From: Armigeres subalbatus
Lineage: Eukaryota; Arthropoda; Insecta; Diptera; Culicidae
Assembly (NCBI RefSeq): GCF_024139115.2
Contig: NC_085141.1
Coordinates: 372,705,925-372,769,924, forward strand
Length of the DNA stretch: 64,000 nucleotides
Reading direction: 5' to 3'
A model generated the notes under the pieces. That model saw only the letters and a list, made by a program, of their open reading frames with translations, did no database searches and was not told the origin of the DNA. The translations under genes and the position numbers were made by a program. Below are positions 34,432 to 46,656 of the stretch, in pieces; positions within the stretch are counted from its first letter, which is position 1, and every line of letters begins with the position of its first letter.

Positions 34432-35973
34432 CTCAATTGTTGTCTAACAGCTTTGTGGGAGGATCGAGTGTGCCATGGTTGGTGACGGAGGTGTTTTTTT
34501 CTACAATCCGTCATTTATCAGTTTTTATCTCGAATTTTTGTATTTCAATTTTCAAGTTTTTTGCGCTAGTCTTTTTAAAATTATTATGAGAAGGTGACAG
34601 TGTGTGAAAATGAAGCGGACAAGTAAAGAAGTACACATCATTCCTTCAAGCGTGTTCAAGATGGACTGGAATTTTTATTGGATCAGAGTCTCCGAAGTGT
34701 CTCTGAGCATCCGTTATCTCTGTACGTCATCAAGAAATTCGATGTAATGTTCCGGAGCTTGTTGGCTAAGAAGGCGTCCTGTTTAACTGTTCTTCATCTC
34801 AGCACCGGGCAGACATTAGAAGGCATGGATATAGCTGAACGAAAATTTGGTGGGTTTATTCCAATTTATCTTTAAATTAATTAATTGTTTTAAACTAGTT
34901 AACCATTTAATTTTTTATGAGACTTTGGTGAGACCATCGGGAGTAACGATGCTGATGGTAAAACTAATTTTTGTTTTACCTGTTTTTTACGCTAAAGTGG
35001 TAGAACAGGACATGGTTTTTGCTCCTTCAAATCAAATTCCAAATTGTTTCTTGTACGTTGGTTTCAATATTATCGTAAATTATCATTACAATTTAATTGA
35101 TTTTATATCAGTTGATAGGTTTCATCAAGAAATAATATAAAGTTAATTGTTTCAAATTGGTTTTTATAAAAGAAACGAAAATGGATTGAAGACATATTTC
35201 TTCATGTCATTTTACTAATTTACTGTGGTAAGTTTTAAAAACTTGTTAAAATATTCAAATAATGCAATTCGGATTGGATCAATAATCATCAGCTGATTCT
35301 TGTACTACTTTTTGGAGTCTTGTTCTACATCAGTGTAATAAAATGCGAATCCGTTCAAGTATTTATCATACCAGCATCGCAATGTTTTTTTTCCACAAAA
35401 CATTTTATTTTTCATGCAGTTTTCTGGTGATTGTTGATTCCATTTACTAGGTTTTTACATTTAAAAGGAATTATTCAATATCTTGTTCCACAATTGAAAT
35501 TGATTGATTCGCCCATTCCTTTCCGCGGTAGTAGAAAAGAGTCAACATTCAAAATATATTTTTGGTATACTGAAAGATAAAGAGATGAGATCACCAGCGA
35601 ATAAAAGTGGGGAAGATATAAATGGTAAGATACAACTATTCAAAAATATATGTATAATGAATTCAACTAAATGCGCGCTGGATTCAAAATATATTATATA
35701 TATTTTGCATTCGGAAGTTTGATTATGATACCATTATCCATTTGATAAACGGTAGCATAATCAGGCGGGGCTTACTGTTAGTGATAGTGACCTCGGAGTG
35801 GACATGAAATACCAGGCACTCTGAAATGGGTCACTGGAGCTGCAGTAGAGCTAACACTTTCTAACTCCCGGATTAAATCTGACTGTTTTAACAGACAGCT
35901 TTCTTCCATAACATCACTGCCAGACAGTGGGGGTTAGTTTGTACACACACACAATTGTTGTCTAACAGCTTTG
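34432..35973 (+). repeat. Exact 23-bp direct repeat, 1.5 kb apart
   Basis: CAATTGTTGTCTAACAGCTT followed by TGT occurs at 34432-34454 and again near 35951-35973. The segment between is not otherwise duplicated. It could be a long target duplication or a deletion/insertion scar. Confidence 0.6.
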
Positions 35974-36544
35974 TATATGAAAAGGACACGTTATATGATA
36001 AATAATTAATATTTAATTAATTCCTAGTCATCGAATTATTCCGATTCACAAGGCTAATGTATCTATGGAAGGTTTCTCGGTCTCTAACTAACTTTTAAAA
36101 GTTTATTTTTTCAACTACTTCCTCAAATATGCTTTCCACTAAAAATTATCTGCGCGATTGAGCACTCGCGATGCGACGCGAGTCGCGACAATTCGAATTA
36201 TGTCATTAGTAGTGCGCATCATGCACACGTGGATGTACTATCATGCGCACTAATCTAAATAAGTAGCGACGTCTTATAACTGCAGATATTTTAATTTTAT
36301 TGAAAACAAATTTCCGATTTTCTACCATACACGGAATATTATGGCATGAATGGACTTCTTCGTAACTCTAAAAGTTACCGTCAGAATTAACAAAAAGTTC
36401 AAGCAATAGTAAATCAGCTGAATATCAGTGGCGTCACGTAACCTTTCTTTTTACCTGCGCACTGATACAAAAAATGAAAATTTTGATATTTTGACAGCCC
36501 AGATGGAAGATAAAATTATCAGAGTCGTTTAATCTAATCGTAAT

Positions 36545-36819
36545 CTACACGCAAAAAATGTTACGGTGGAAACTACCATTTCGAGGGTTGATTTAAGAAT
36601 ATACACCGACGATTTTCAGCAGATAACAAACCCGTTTGATTTTACCATGCGCGCAGTAAAAATCAACTGTGGTCCTGGTGGAATGTTGTTACATGAACTG
36701 AATCAGTGGTGAATTTTTCCGAATGCATGGTTAATTTAACTGAAAATTTGTGGTTATATTAAAAACATGGCGTAGTCTACAAAATAGTAATTATTACCAT
36801 GATTTTTTTTTCTGTGTAG
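36545..36819. mobile_element. 275-bp MITE
   Basis: Ends CTACACGCAAAAAATG and ATTTTTTTTTCTGTGTAG. The interior has GATTTTACCATGC and TTACCATGATTT motifs. Confidence 0.55.
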
Positions 36820-37202
36820 TTATTCTACGCATTTTTGCACTCCAAGTCCTTAAATTCAAATACAGTGTACAGGTAGATTGAGGTTGGGGAAACGCCACTG
36901 CTGAAAAAAAGTCAAATGTAATCGGAACGGATGTCATGAGGAGAGTGAGCTCAATGTTGTCTTATGCTCCATTTACAAAAATATAAAAAAAATATTATGG
37001 AAGGATCAAAGATATTTGTTACTAAAAAAGGGCAAACACCTGACAAGTTTATTTTGGATATGTATTAATGAAAATTTTAGCAACAATTATCGCTCACTAT
37101 TGATTAATTCCAAGAAGTTCATTTAGAGTTGAAAAGATCCAATCAAAATAGTTCAGTTTACGCTAAGGAATTTGAAGGTTTTGTAAAAGATTTGCAGTAG
37201 AT

Positions 37203-37444
37203 TGCTTTGAGAATAGGTCGTATGTGCAAAAGAGAGGTTCTCTTTGTTCACGCTCTCTTTCGCTAATAGAAAGGCTAGTTATGATTTTTTGCTACATTTT
37301 CACATCAACACGCTAGTCAAAGCTATTGTTTTCAGATATTTGCCAAAAAACTCGAAGTAAACTTTTGCATAGTTTTGTAATAATCGAAAGAGACAGGAAC
37401 CAAAGAGAGGCTCTCTTTTGCACATACGACCTATTCTCAAAGCA
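37203..37444. mobile_element. 242-bp hairpin MITE
   Basis: TGCTTTGAGAATAGGTCGTA and TACGACCTATTCTCAAAGCA are perfect inverted ends; pairing continues through GTGCAAAAGAGAG / CTCTCTTTTGCAC. Confidence 0.85.
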
Positions 37445-37547
37445 CTCTAGAGTTAACCTTGTGAACTTGCGAATGTATTTGGATTCTTGATCCACTTGAA
37501 CCCCTTCTGTTTACCTTACAATATAAAAATTCACAAAAAGTGCCATA

Positions 37548-38482
37548 GGGGCAGTATGGGCAATATGGACATACGGGGCAATATGAGCCACCCTCAATTT
37601 GAGCTTATTAACAAGTTTTATCATGTAAAAGAGTATGCTCCACATATGCCTAAACGTGAAAACCGCATTAAAATTCAATTCAAACATGAACTGAACATAC
37701 ACATTAAAATGTAAATTTTCGCTGAAAAGGCAGAATTACTATAAGATTTGAAGGTTATAAATAAGGTTTTGACACAAAACTGATTAAAATACAGGTCAAA
37801 AATTCATCATAATCAAAAGATCTATTATCATTTAATTTTATGCATACATGTTTGTACTGATACAAATTTGAATTAATTTTTTTTTTCAAAACCACTCTCT
37901 ATTGGGCAATATGAGCATACCTGCACAGAGCAAAATGTCAGGCCTTAATATGCGAACAAGTTTATATATTTCAGCTGTCGAATACAAGAATATTATCATC
38001 TATGTTAGATTCATTACGGATAAAATACACCATCACATTACTGCGATTGGAACAGAAAAAAATGACCATTGACCAACAGAAATGTCTGTTCAAACGGTGA
38101 AGAGTGGAAAATCGGTTCGAACCGCTGTTGTGTAATTTATTAATCTTATTTTGTATGGAATACTCTTCACTGTTGAAGGAATATCATATTCATCCATATT
38201 ACGACACTTTTCTCTCCCAAAAAACGTTTTGGATGGGTGGCCCATACTGCCCCAAATGGTGGCTCATATTGCCCCGTATAGTCGGAAACACACATTAAAA
38301 TCAATACATTTTCAAAAGTTCATTTCTACAAATTCCAAACGGATTTTTCATCATACATCGTCATTTTATGAAAGGTAAACCTCCCTAGTATAAATCAACT
38401 GCATCTGAATGATGATTTTTTGAGCTTTTCAGCGCTTTTCAGAACGATTACCTTAGGTGGCCCATATTGTTCCGATTATCCC
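37548..38482. mobile_element. 935-bp TA-type MITE with GGGGCAATATGAGCC motifs
   Basis: TA|GGG...CCC|TA at both ends. GGGGCAATATGAGCCACC near 37575 is mirrored by GGTGGCTCATATTGCCCC near 38258. GGGCAGTATGGGC also pairs with GCCCATACTGCCCC. Confidence 0.68.
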
Positions 38483-38811
38483 TAGAACCTCTCCAACAAA
38501 CCACAGCTGAAAAGCTTTTTGCATTTGCTACTTGCACTGGTATTTACAGTACGAAGAAGTTAAAGGAGTTATTTTTGTATGGGTCCAACATTTCATTATT
38601 AAGCGAAATTTGACGGCTTCACTTTTCCCCATACTTGCACGATGTCCGGATTTTAATCAAACCTGGGTTTCGGGCCCTAAAATAGTTGAAAATAGTGACT
38701 TTTTGCGAGAAAAAGTGACTTTAGTGACTTGAGCTCGAAAAAAGAGACTTTTTAGTGACTGACCTGAAAAAAGTGACCAAGTCACTAAAAAGTGACCCGC
38801 TACCAGGCCTG

Positions 38812-39495
38812 TAGGAAGGAATCCTGATTGGATTTATTTCTAATTCTGGGAGAAATACTTCCAGATGGTAGAAGAAAACTTTCCGGACTGTGGCAGGAAT
38901 CCTTTCTATATTCTGAGAAAAAATCTTCCCGAATTCTGAGAGAAAACCTTTTCAGGTTCTGGGATTCAGTGGTTTCCGGATTCTAAGAGTAATTCTTCCT
39001 GATTCTGAAACAAATCCTACCAGGTTTCTTGAAAATATCCCTCTAGGATTCCGAGAGATATCCTCCCCAATTTTGAGAGAAATCCCTACCGGAATTTGAG
39101 AGAAGTCTTTCTCCAATTCTGTGAGAAATACTTCCCGAAATCTGAGAGAAATTCTTCCTGGAGTCTAAAAAAAAATCCTTCCCGGATTCTGTGAGATGTC
39201 CTTCCCAGATTGTGATAAATCCTTTCCGGATTGTAAGAGAAATACTTTCCGAATTCTGAGAGAAATCCTTCCCGAATTCTGAGAGAAATCCTTCCTGATT
39301 CTAAGGTAAATCCTTCCCGGTTTCTGAGAAAAACGATTCTCGGATTCTGAAAGAAGTCGTTCATAGAATCATAGAATTCTGAGAGACATCCTTCCTAAAT
39401 TTTGAGAGAAATCCCTGTCGGAATCTGATAGAAATCTTTCTCGGATCCTGAAAAAAATACTTCCCAAATTCTTCGATAAATCTTTCATGATTCTA
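38812..39495 (+). repeat. Minisatellite B, segment 2
   Basis: Resumes directly after the hAT-like insertion with the same 23-bp unit and orientation as segment 1. Confidence 0.85.
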
Positions 39496-40171
39496 ATCTA
39501 ATCTCTAATCTAATCTAATCTCATACTTGCGTAGCCAATACTTGAAAGCATCCTGGAAAATGACGGTTTCTGAATTCCGACATTTTTCTTTTCATATGGC
39601 CAGGCCAACTACGCAGTATGTACCGCAGAGATGACTCCTAGATATTGAGCGACTTCAGGAATACCTAAAGTCACTTAATAGCTTGGAATCGAGGGGAAAG
39701 GATGAAAGCGTGGACCTCCCGTACCAAACGCTTCCAATAATATAGATACCTAATATATAATAAAAATCGTGTGCGTATTTATGTATGATGTAAATCAGTT
39801 CGTTTATGTGTGTATATATGTATGTGTGTATATGAGTGTGTATGTGGGTTTATATGTGTAGTGAATGTGTGTGTGTGTGTGCTTTTGTGTGGGTGCGTGC
39901 GTATTTAAATAAATTTACAGTTTATCAAAACCTTACCTCTGCTCAATAATTCTTACGCTGAACCAAGAGCCAACACGCACTGAACTAATTAACTTTATGA
40001 CCGGCCACAAAATCACAAAATTTCGGCAAATCGCGCGATCGTTCTGATGTCCGAAACAAGAGCCAACACGCACTGAACTAATTAACTTTATTACCGGCCG
40101 CGCAATGCAAATCACAAAATTTCGACAAATCGCGCGATCGTTCTGCCGTCCGAAACAAGAGCCAACACGCA
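39496..40171. other. Insertion within minisatellite B: AATCT, TG repeats and a duplicated block of about 100 bp
   Basis: Starts with TCTAATC repeats, has unique sequence, a TG/TATG tract (39785-39890), then AGAGCCAACACGCACTGAAC-type blocks starting near 39966, 40058 and 40158. The array text CTTCGATAAATCTTTCATGA before it (39471) and CTTCGAGAAATCTTTCATGA after it (40174) is duplicated, as if at an insertion site. No gene. Confidence 0.55.
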
Positions 40172-41830
40172 CTCCTTCGAGAAATCTTTCATGATTCTGT
40201 GAGAAACTCTTCCCGGGTTCTGTGACAAAACCTTTAGGAATTCTGTGAGAAATCCTTCCCAGTTTCTGTAAGAAACCATTCCCGGATTCAGAGAGAACTA
40301 CTTTCCGAGTTTTGAGAGAAATTTTTCTTGGATTCTGAAAAAAATACTTCCTGGATTCTGAGACAAATCCTTCCCGGATTTTGTGAGAAATCCTTCCCGG
40401 ATTATGTGACACATTTCATGCATTTATTCAGACTAAGGCCGAAGTGGCCTGTGCGGTATATAAGAGTCTTCTCCATTCGGCTCGGTCCATGGCTACACGT
40501 CGCCAACCACGCAGTCTACGGAGGGTCCGCAAGTCATCTTCCACCTGATCGATCCACCTTGCCCGCTGCGCACCTCGCCTTCTTGTACCCGTCGGATCGT
40601 TGTCGAGAACCATTTTCACCGGGTTATTGTCCGACATTCTGGCTACGTGCCCGGCCCACCGCAGTCGTCCGATTTTCGCGGTGTGAACGATGGATGGTTC
40701 TCCCAGCAGCTGATGCAGCTCGTGGTTCATTCGCCTCCTCCACGTACCGTCCGCCATCTGCACATCTGTTCTGTGACACATCCTTTTTGAATTCTGTGAG
40801 AAATCCTTTCCGGATTCGGTGAGAAGTCTTTCCAAGATTCTATGAAAAATATTTCCCAGATTCTGTAAGAAATCCTTCCTGGATTCTGGGAGAAATTTTT
40901 CTCGAATTCTGAGAGAAATCTTTTCTGGATACTGGAAAAATCCTTCCCAGATTCTGAGAAAAATCATTCCTGATTCTGAGAGAACCCCTTTCTGGCTTCT
41001 GAGAGAAGTACTTCCCGGATTATGTGAGGAATCCTCCCAAGATTCTGTGAGAAGTTCTTCCCGGATTCTTCGGGAAGTCCTTTCCGGATTCTGAGAGAAA
41101 ATCATTCGGATTCTGTGAGACATCATTCCCAGATTTTGAGAGAAATCGATGCTGAAATTTGAGAGAAATCATTTCCAGATTCTGAGAGAAATCTTTCTTG
41201 GATTCTGAGAAAAAACATTTCCGAATTCTGTAAAGATTCCTTTCCGGAATCTGTAAGAAATCCTTCCAGGATCCTGTTACGTGTAAATCCTTATTCTGTG
41301 AAGAGATCTTTCCGGATTCTGAGCAAATTCTTCCTGGCTTCTGAGAGAAGCCCTTCCTGAATTCTGTGAGAAATCCTTCCAAGATTCTGTGAGAAATTCT
41401 TCCCGGATTCTGAGAGAAAACCTTTCGGATTCTGAGGGAAATCCTTCTCAGGTTTTGAGAGAAATCGCTGCCGGAATCTGAGAGAAATTCTTTCCGGTTT
41501 CTGTGAGATTGCTTACAGATTGCTCCCGGATTTTATGACAAATACTTTTAGGATTCTGTGAGAAATCTTTCCCGAGAATCCTTTCCGGATTCTGAGAGAT
41601 TTTGGAAGAATCCTGGCCGGATTTTGGAAGAATCCAGTTAGGAGGAGGAATCCAATCCGAATTTCGAGGATGAATCCGATCCGGATTCTAGAAGACATTC
41701 ACCCCTATATTGAGAGGATTTTATCCTGAATTTTGGGAGGAATCCTTTCCGGGTTTTAGGGGCGAATCCTATCTGGATTGTGGGTGGATTTTTTCTTCTG
41801 ATTCTGGGAAGAATTAGGAGTGGAATCAGC
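40172..41830 (+). repeat. Minisatellite B, segment 3
   Basis: Same unit, better kept than segment 1 (GATTCTGAGAGAAATCCTTC common at 40850-41480). Frames such as GFLTESGKDFSQN on the minus strand are repeat products. It is interrupted at 40415-40771. Confidence 0.88.
40415..40771 (-). pseudogene. 5'-truncated non-LTR retrotransposon, ORF2 C-terminus
   Basis: The minus frame reads MADGTWRRRMNHELHQLLGE, then KIGRLRWAGHVARM, GTRRRGAQRARW, QVEDDLRTLRRLRGWRR and DRAEWRRLL, and stops at TSALV. This is the conserved tail after the reverse transcriptase of a non-LTR ORF2. The 3' end has AATAAATGC. A perfect 10-bp duplication TGTGACACAT (40405-40414 and 40772-40781) shows a target-primed insertion into the minisatellite. 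The frame is intact within the fragment, so the insertion is young. Clade not assigned. Confidence 0.88.
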
Positions 41831-41959
41831 CTTGGATTCTGAAAGAAATTCTTCCAAATTCGAAAAAAATCTAGTCAATAAAAAAATACGAAGGAATTCA
41901 TCCATGATTCTTAAAAAAATCTTTTTGGATGTTATTGGACTATGTGTTGATTCTTATTT

Positions 41960-42870
41960 CTTATCATTTATGAAGCATCGCTTGCGACCACCTCCCCCTC
42001 CCCGCGGTTGAATTTATAATCATTTATGAAGCATTTTGGTGATTTTACAAAAATAAAAAGACCAATGAAGCTCATTTTGAGGGTTTCCGGACATCTTAGA
42101 CGTGTTCCGGGATGGTGCTTCCGAGAAAAATGGCCTTTTTTGATCATTTATGAAGCCTCGCATGTGAGATCTCAAACTTGATTTGATTTTTCAAAAAAAG
42201 ACAAATGAAGCTCATTTTGAGGGTTTCGGGACAACTTGGACATGTTTAGGAATCTTCCGAAATGGTGCCTCGGGGAAAATGGCTATTTTTGATCATTTAT
42301 AAATCATTGCGACATTTCAAACTTCATGATTTTACAAAACAATATCAATGATGCTAAATTTTGAGGGTTTTTGGATAAGTTGATCATCTCCCGGAATCTT
42401 CCGGAACAGTGCCTCCCTCCGGGGAAAATTACCAGTTTTTATCATTTACGAAGCCTTGCTTGGGATACCTTAAACTGCATGGTTTTGCAAAAGAAGATCA
42501 ATGGAGCTCATTATGAGGGTTTTTAAACAAGTTTGACATGTTCCGTTATCTTCCGGAATGGTGCCTCCGGAGAAAGTGACCATTTTTAATAATTTATACA
42601 GCCTCGCATGCGACATCTCAAAATTTCATGATTTTACAGAAGCAATGGAATTAATTTTGCGTGTTTCTGGACAAGTTGGACATGTTCCGATGCCCCTGGT
42701 GGAAATAGCCATTTTTGATCAGTTATAGAGCCTTGCTGACGACATTGTTAGTTATTTGACATATTTAACATGTTTCGGAATATTCCGGATTACTGTTCCT
42801 CCGAAGAAAATACCTATTTTTATCATTTTCAAGCCTCAGTCTACAGTATGTCAAACTGCATGTTTGAGTG
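41960..42870 (+). repeat. Satellite, about six units of 140-150 bp
   Basis: ATGAAGCTCATTTTGAGGGT recurs near 42065, 42205 and, diverged, 42350, 42500 and 42645, together with TTTTGATCATTTATGAAGCC and GGAATGGTGCCTCCG blocks. Spacing is 140-152 bp. It adjoins the edge of minisatellite B. Confidence 0.8.
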
Positions 42871-42959
42871 ATTTTTCAGGAGTCTGAGAAGAATTCTACC
42901 CGAGTTTTGAGAGGAATTCTTTCAGTATTTCAGAAGCATTCCATCCTAGATTATGAAAG

Positions 42960-43860
42960 GAATGCTCATGTTTAATATCCGTATGCTTTATGATGATCGG
43001 GTCGTTTGATTGAAGCACGATTGAGTGGTTAAGGGCGAGGGGCAGCCAAAATAGAACTCCTCTCTGCGCCTTTTAATGGAATGAATATTTTTGTTTGTTA
43101 GAAATATCCTACAGTCAAGGAAATAAAGAGTTTCTAGTGATTTTATTTAGCGATTTTCTTTGCTTGCGAGTCCCGTTCCAGCTCTAAGCTGAACATTGAC
43201 AACAAATGAAACAAGACTACTGAAAACCTTTATCTAAAAGTAAGGCCTACCAATCTTAAAGTAACTTTTCGTGAGCTGGAAGATTCTGTTTAATCAGCCT
43301 TCATTTGCTGTCTAACTGGAAAGTAACACCTTAAGTACTTTTTGTCGCACCGTGGGTTAGCACATGGTGTCTCGCTTTTCATATCGCATTACATACCTAA
43401 ATATATCAATGTAATTAGGAGAATATCTTTAAGAAGAGACTCACTCGTAACATCTTACCCATATCGTAATGAGCCTTGGTATCATATTCTATAAGGTAAA
43501 CCTGCTTATGTAGCAGCCAGCTTTTGATAAATTGGCTGCTTCATCACCAGGAAACTAAGCTGATGCAATATTTATTACGAGCAAACTGCTCCTAGTAATA
43601 AGAAAATCTCCAAGCTCCTAGCCACGCATGAAAAAATGAATTCTGTCACAGGAGTAAAATTTCCTTCCGTTTATTAAGATAGCTGCCATCAATTAGAATT
43701 ATGTATAGCTACTCGAAGAAAAGTATTACTTACAACAGTATCGGTGGGGTAGGGAAAGGGTTAATATTCATATTTTTCTGACTTGGATATAATCTCAATA
43801 TTAAGGGACATTTTAATTTTAATTTCCTGAACAATGTTCATCTTGATTATTAAAAAAAAG
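42960..43860. other. No gene recognised
   Basis: AT-rich, low in repeats. 43335-43400 (GTCGCACCGTGGGTTAGCAC) resembles nothing I can name. Confidence 0.35.
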
Positions 43861-43939
43861 TCCCAATTTATATGTAAAATAAAAAGAGACTCGTTACCAT
43901 CCCCAATGTCACCACCGATGACGGTTGTCGTAATTGATC

Positions 43940-45000
43940 AACTAATTTGATATTTGATTGGTATGAATACATCGTACCAACGGAAGCCATATCTGTTCGA
44001 GATGAGGAAGAAACCACTAGTTGCAATAATCTCAACCAGTAGTCTTCCACGCAATCCACTACCCAGGGCATGGTACAACGCTTATTCATCGATCATCAGT
44101 GCCAGAGCAAACGATGTGCGGGAATCACGCAAAACAAAACAAAACAGAACCCCAGGCTGGCTATCAGTGCGATGTTGTTGTTTGGTTATCGATAAAACCC
44201 CGTTTCGCAATCGCCTAAACCCGCCGATATGCCTGGTCGAATCACCCGCCAGGCAGCAAAACCCAAACAAAGCCACTGTCTCGGCTATGGAATGAGGAGA
44301 CGACGATGGGTTTCTATAACAAATAGCCTATATATTGTTTAGATAGATTTACCATCCGCCGGGGAGGTAAAATTGTATATGCTCAGTAATTAATTAGATA
44401 AATGTCATTAACTTTATTACTGCTGAAGAGCTATACAAATTAAAAATAAAGTAATTGACCGTTTACATGATCATATACAGGAGTAGAATAAAAAAATTCC
44501 TCGCTAATTTCGGATTTATTATTAGGTGATTACTTATCTGCCTCAAGTCGTGGCCAGCTAATGATAACAACGATAACAAGCTCTTGAAATAGCCCGAATC
44601 GTGTTGGTATGGGATTACACATATTGCGCCGAGATTGGTCTGCGTGTGGTACCACCTCCTCTCTATGAGCTCGCTGTTATCCGTCTTCGCACTTGTCGTC
44701 GACGAGACGCTGCTTGATGAAGGGATGAGCGACAAATTAGTGCCATGCCAACCAACATTCTTTCAATGTGAGCCCGTCGATAATGACGACGCGGACGGGT
44801 CCAAGTGCGAATGCGATAATTGATTACATTTTGGAACCGATAACCCCCGGATGTAGAAACGGTAGCTCTGACCTTGATGGTGCTTATGCGACCCTTGGAC
44901 TGGCACCTGCAGCCTACTGCGACTATACAGAGTAGACTGCTGCACTCTAACCTGTTTTTAAAATTGATAAATCGCATTTGACGTCAGATTTTGGTTTTTC
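43940..45000. other. Unique, GC-richer segment; possible exon or regulatory DNA
   Basis: 43954-44295 is open for 113 codons on the plus strand and 44977-44663 for 104 on the minus strand, neither with a known domain. 44665-44823 is a 52-codon ATG frame with a hydrophobic start and four cysteines. Lack of repeats sets this block apart from its surroundings. I do not call a gene. Confidence 0.35.
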
Positions 45001-45239
45001 AGGGAAAGAGGATCTAAACTTTGGAACTTTGGAAACCAACAAAAAACAATGATTACTTTCTTGTTACCATTCAACCTTTTTCCCTCACTAGCGAAACACA
45101 GACTGTTTTGGTCCTTAACATTTTAGCGCATCCCACAGATTTTAGCATTTCATACTTGCTACAATATTTATTTATTCATACTTCTCAAAAACCTAAGACT
45201 TTAGTGTTTTATTTTTGTCTGTGCTTTTATGTTTAAGTG

Positions 45240-45950
45240 CCGAGAAGAGAGAGGATATTGCTATGAAATCTTATTTTAAAATTGACAAATAAAACATTAT
45301 AAAATTATTATTGAACATGCCTCTTTAAATACTAATAATGACATAATAGACTGAATACTCGAATGTAATTCGTTCAAGAGCTGAATGCCTCTTACAAAAA
45401 ATGAGCTTTCATAATTCGATGTTCTATGTCGTTTGATGTGAAACTTTCTGCCTCGCTGACTTCTTAGTGGATTTAACTTGGAGAGTAAATATGGAGGATT
45501 TCAGTTTAACAAATTTATCAAAATTACAGCCCATTAGGAAATGTAATGTAAATGAGTCACACTGGCATATCGATTAAGTTTAAATATAAAACGAACACAA
45601 CAATTCGACGCTACTTTAAGTCGATTTTTGTTAATTTAGATAAGTTTAGCTGAAACTTGAGTAATGACAAAACCACAAAACAAAAGGTGTGGATAGATAA
45701 GAGTTTTGAAAAGCATAAGCTTGATTTGAGGATTGAGTGAGACAATATGCTTTGATTTTAAGTGTACATAATGTTTCATATATTTTTCCACATTGTTTCA
45801 GTATGAACGAATCCCATTCAAAATTGCGCTGAATAGTAATTCCCAAGCTCAGCACACTATCAGAAAATTCTATTTTATCATTATCTAGGAAAATATTGGG
45901 TTCGCTTATCATATTTCTGCAAGGCAGTTATTTACCAAGGCTTCAATTTC
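45240..45950 (-). pseudogene. Decayed non-LTR ORF2 C-terminal region
   Basis: The minus frame 45912-45646 has SDSVLSLGITIQRNFEWDSF followed by KQCGKIYETL, matching the pattern 'LGI-ID--L-W--H' after the RT catalytic core. Further downstream are [20 protein letters not shown] and KSARQKVSH in broken frames, as in CR1/Jockey-type tails. Many stops. Minus orientation is clear; the clade is not. Confidence 0.6.
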
Positions 45951-45964
45951 GCTTAGGTCAGGAT

Positions 45965-46656
45965 TAGGGTGGCTCAAAAAACACTTTTACAATTTTGTTG
46001 ATGGGCCGCCCTCTTATTCGGTTCTATTTGATGCCCTGATTATCCGGACAAAATTTCAGCCAAATCGGTCAACGTTTGAGCGGTGCTAAACTCCTCGGAA
46101 GTTTATATGGAAAAATGCATGCAGAAACAACCAAAAACAGTGATTTGCAGTTGAACGGCACAATTTACAATCAAGAACCATGATTCTAATTCAGTTCTTG
46201 TAGGATTAAATACAGAATGTTATGCTGAAAACCGCGAGAAGATTAGAGTTTATTAAGCAAAGATATTAGCATTTTACTGGAGTGCTGTAGGGGTGAATTT
46301 ATTTCTTTTCAAAGGTGAAAGAAACGAAATTTGCTCAAACCCCACTTCAGAGAAATGCTAATAACTTACCCGGGCAAACTCTAATCTTCTCGCGGTTTTC
46401 TGCACAACATTTTGTATTAAATTCTTCAAGATCTGAGTGAGTATCATGGCTCTTGATCATAAATTGTGCGGTCCAACTGCAAATCACTGTTTTTAGATGT
46501 TTCTGCATACTTTTTTCCATATAAACTTCCAATGAGTTTAGCACCGCCCAAACGTTGACCGAGTTGGCTGAAATTTTGTCCAAAGCATCAGGGCATCAAA
46601 TAGAGCCGAATAAGAGGTCGGCCCATCAAAAAAATTGAAAAAAAGCTTTTCCCATA
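45965..46656. mobile_element. Long-arm foldback element (arms about 310 bp)
   Basis: 45990-46280 and 46335-46640 are inverted copies: GATGGGCCGCCCTCTTATTC pairs with GAATAAGAGGTCGGCCCATC, and AACCGCGAGAAGATTAGAGT with its complement. About 85 percent alike by eye. Confidence 0.85.

Larger units (their letters stand above)
34004..38811. mobile_element. 4.8-kb hAT-like insertion in minisatellite B, with nested MITEs
   Basis: Ends CAGGGCTGGTAGCG and CGCTACCAGGCCTG are inverted. Subterminal GTGAC motifs (TAGTGACTTT, AAGTGACC) crowd both ends. hAT elements have CAG-type ends of this kind and 8-bp target duplications; the flanks ATTGGAAG and TAGGAAGG are similar but not identical. Both sides are the same minisatellite in the same orientation. 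No transposase is recognisable. A frame at 34678-34875 and a 34611-34710 frame (MKRTSKEVHII) are unassigned. Confidence 0.6.

Noticed and set aside
40428..41126. 232-codon minus-strand frame
   Set aside because: A chance fusion of minisatellite B sequence with the LINE tail at 40415-40771; only the latter is a real coding relic.
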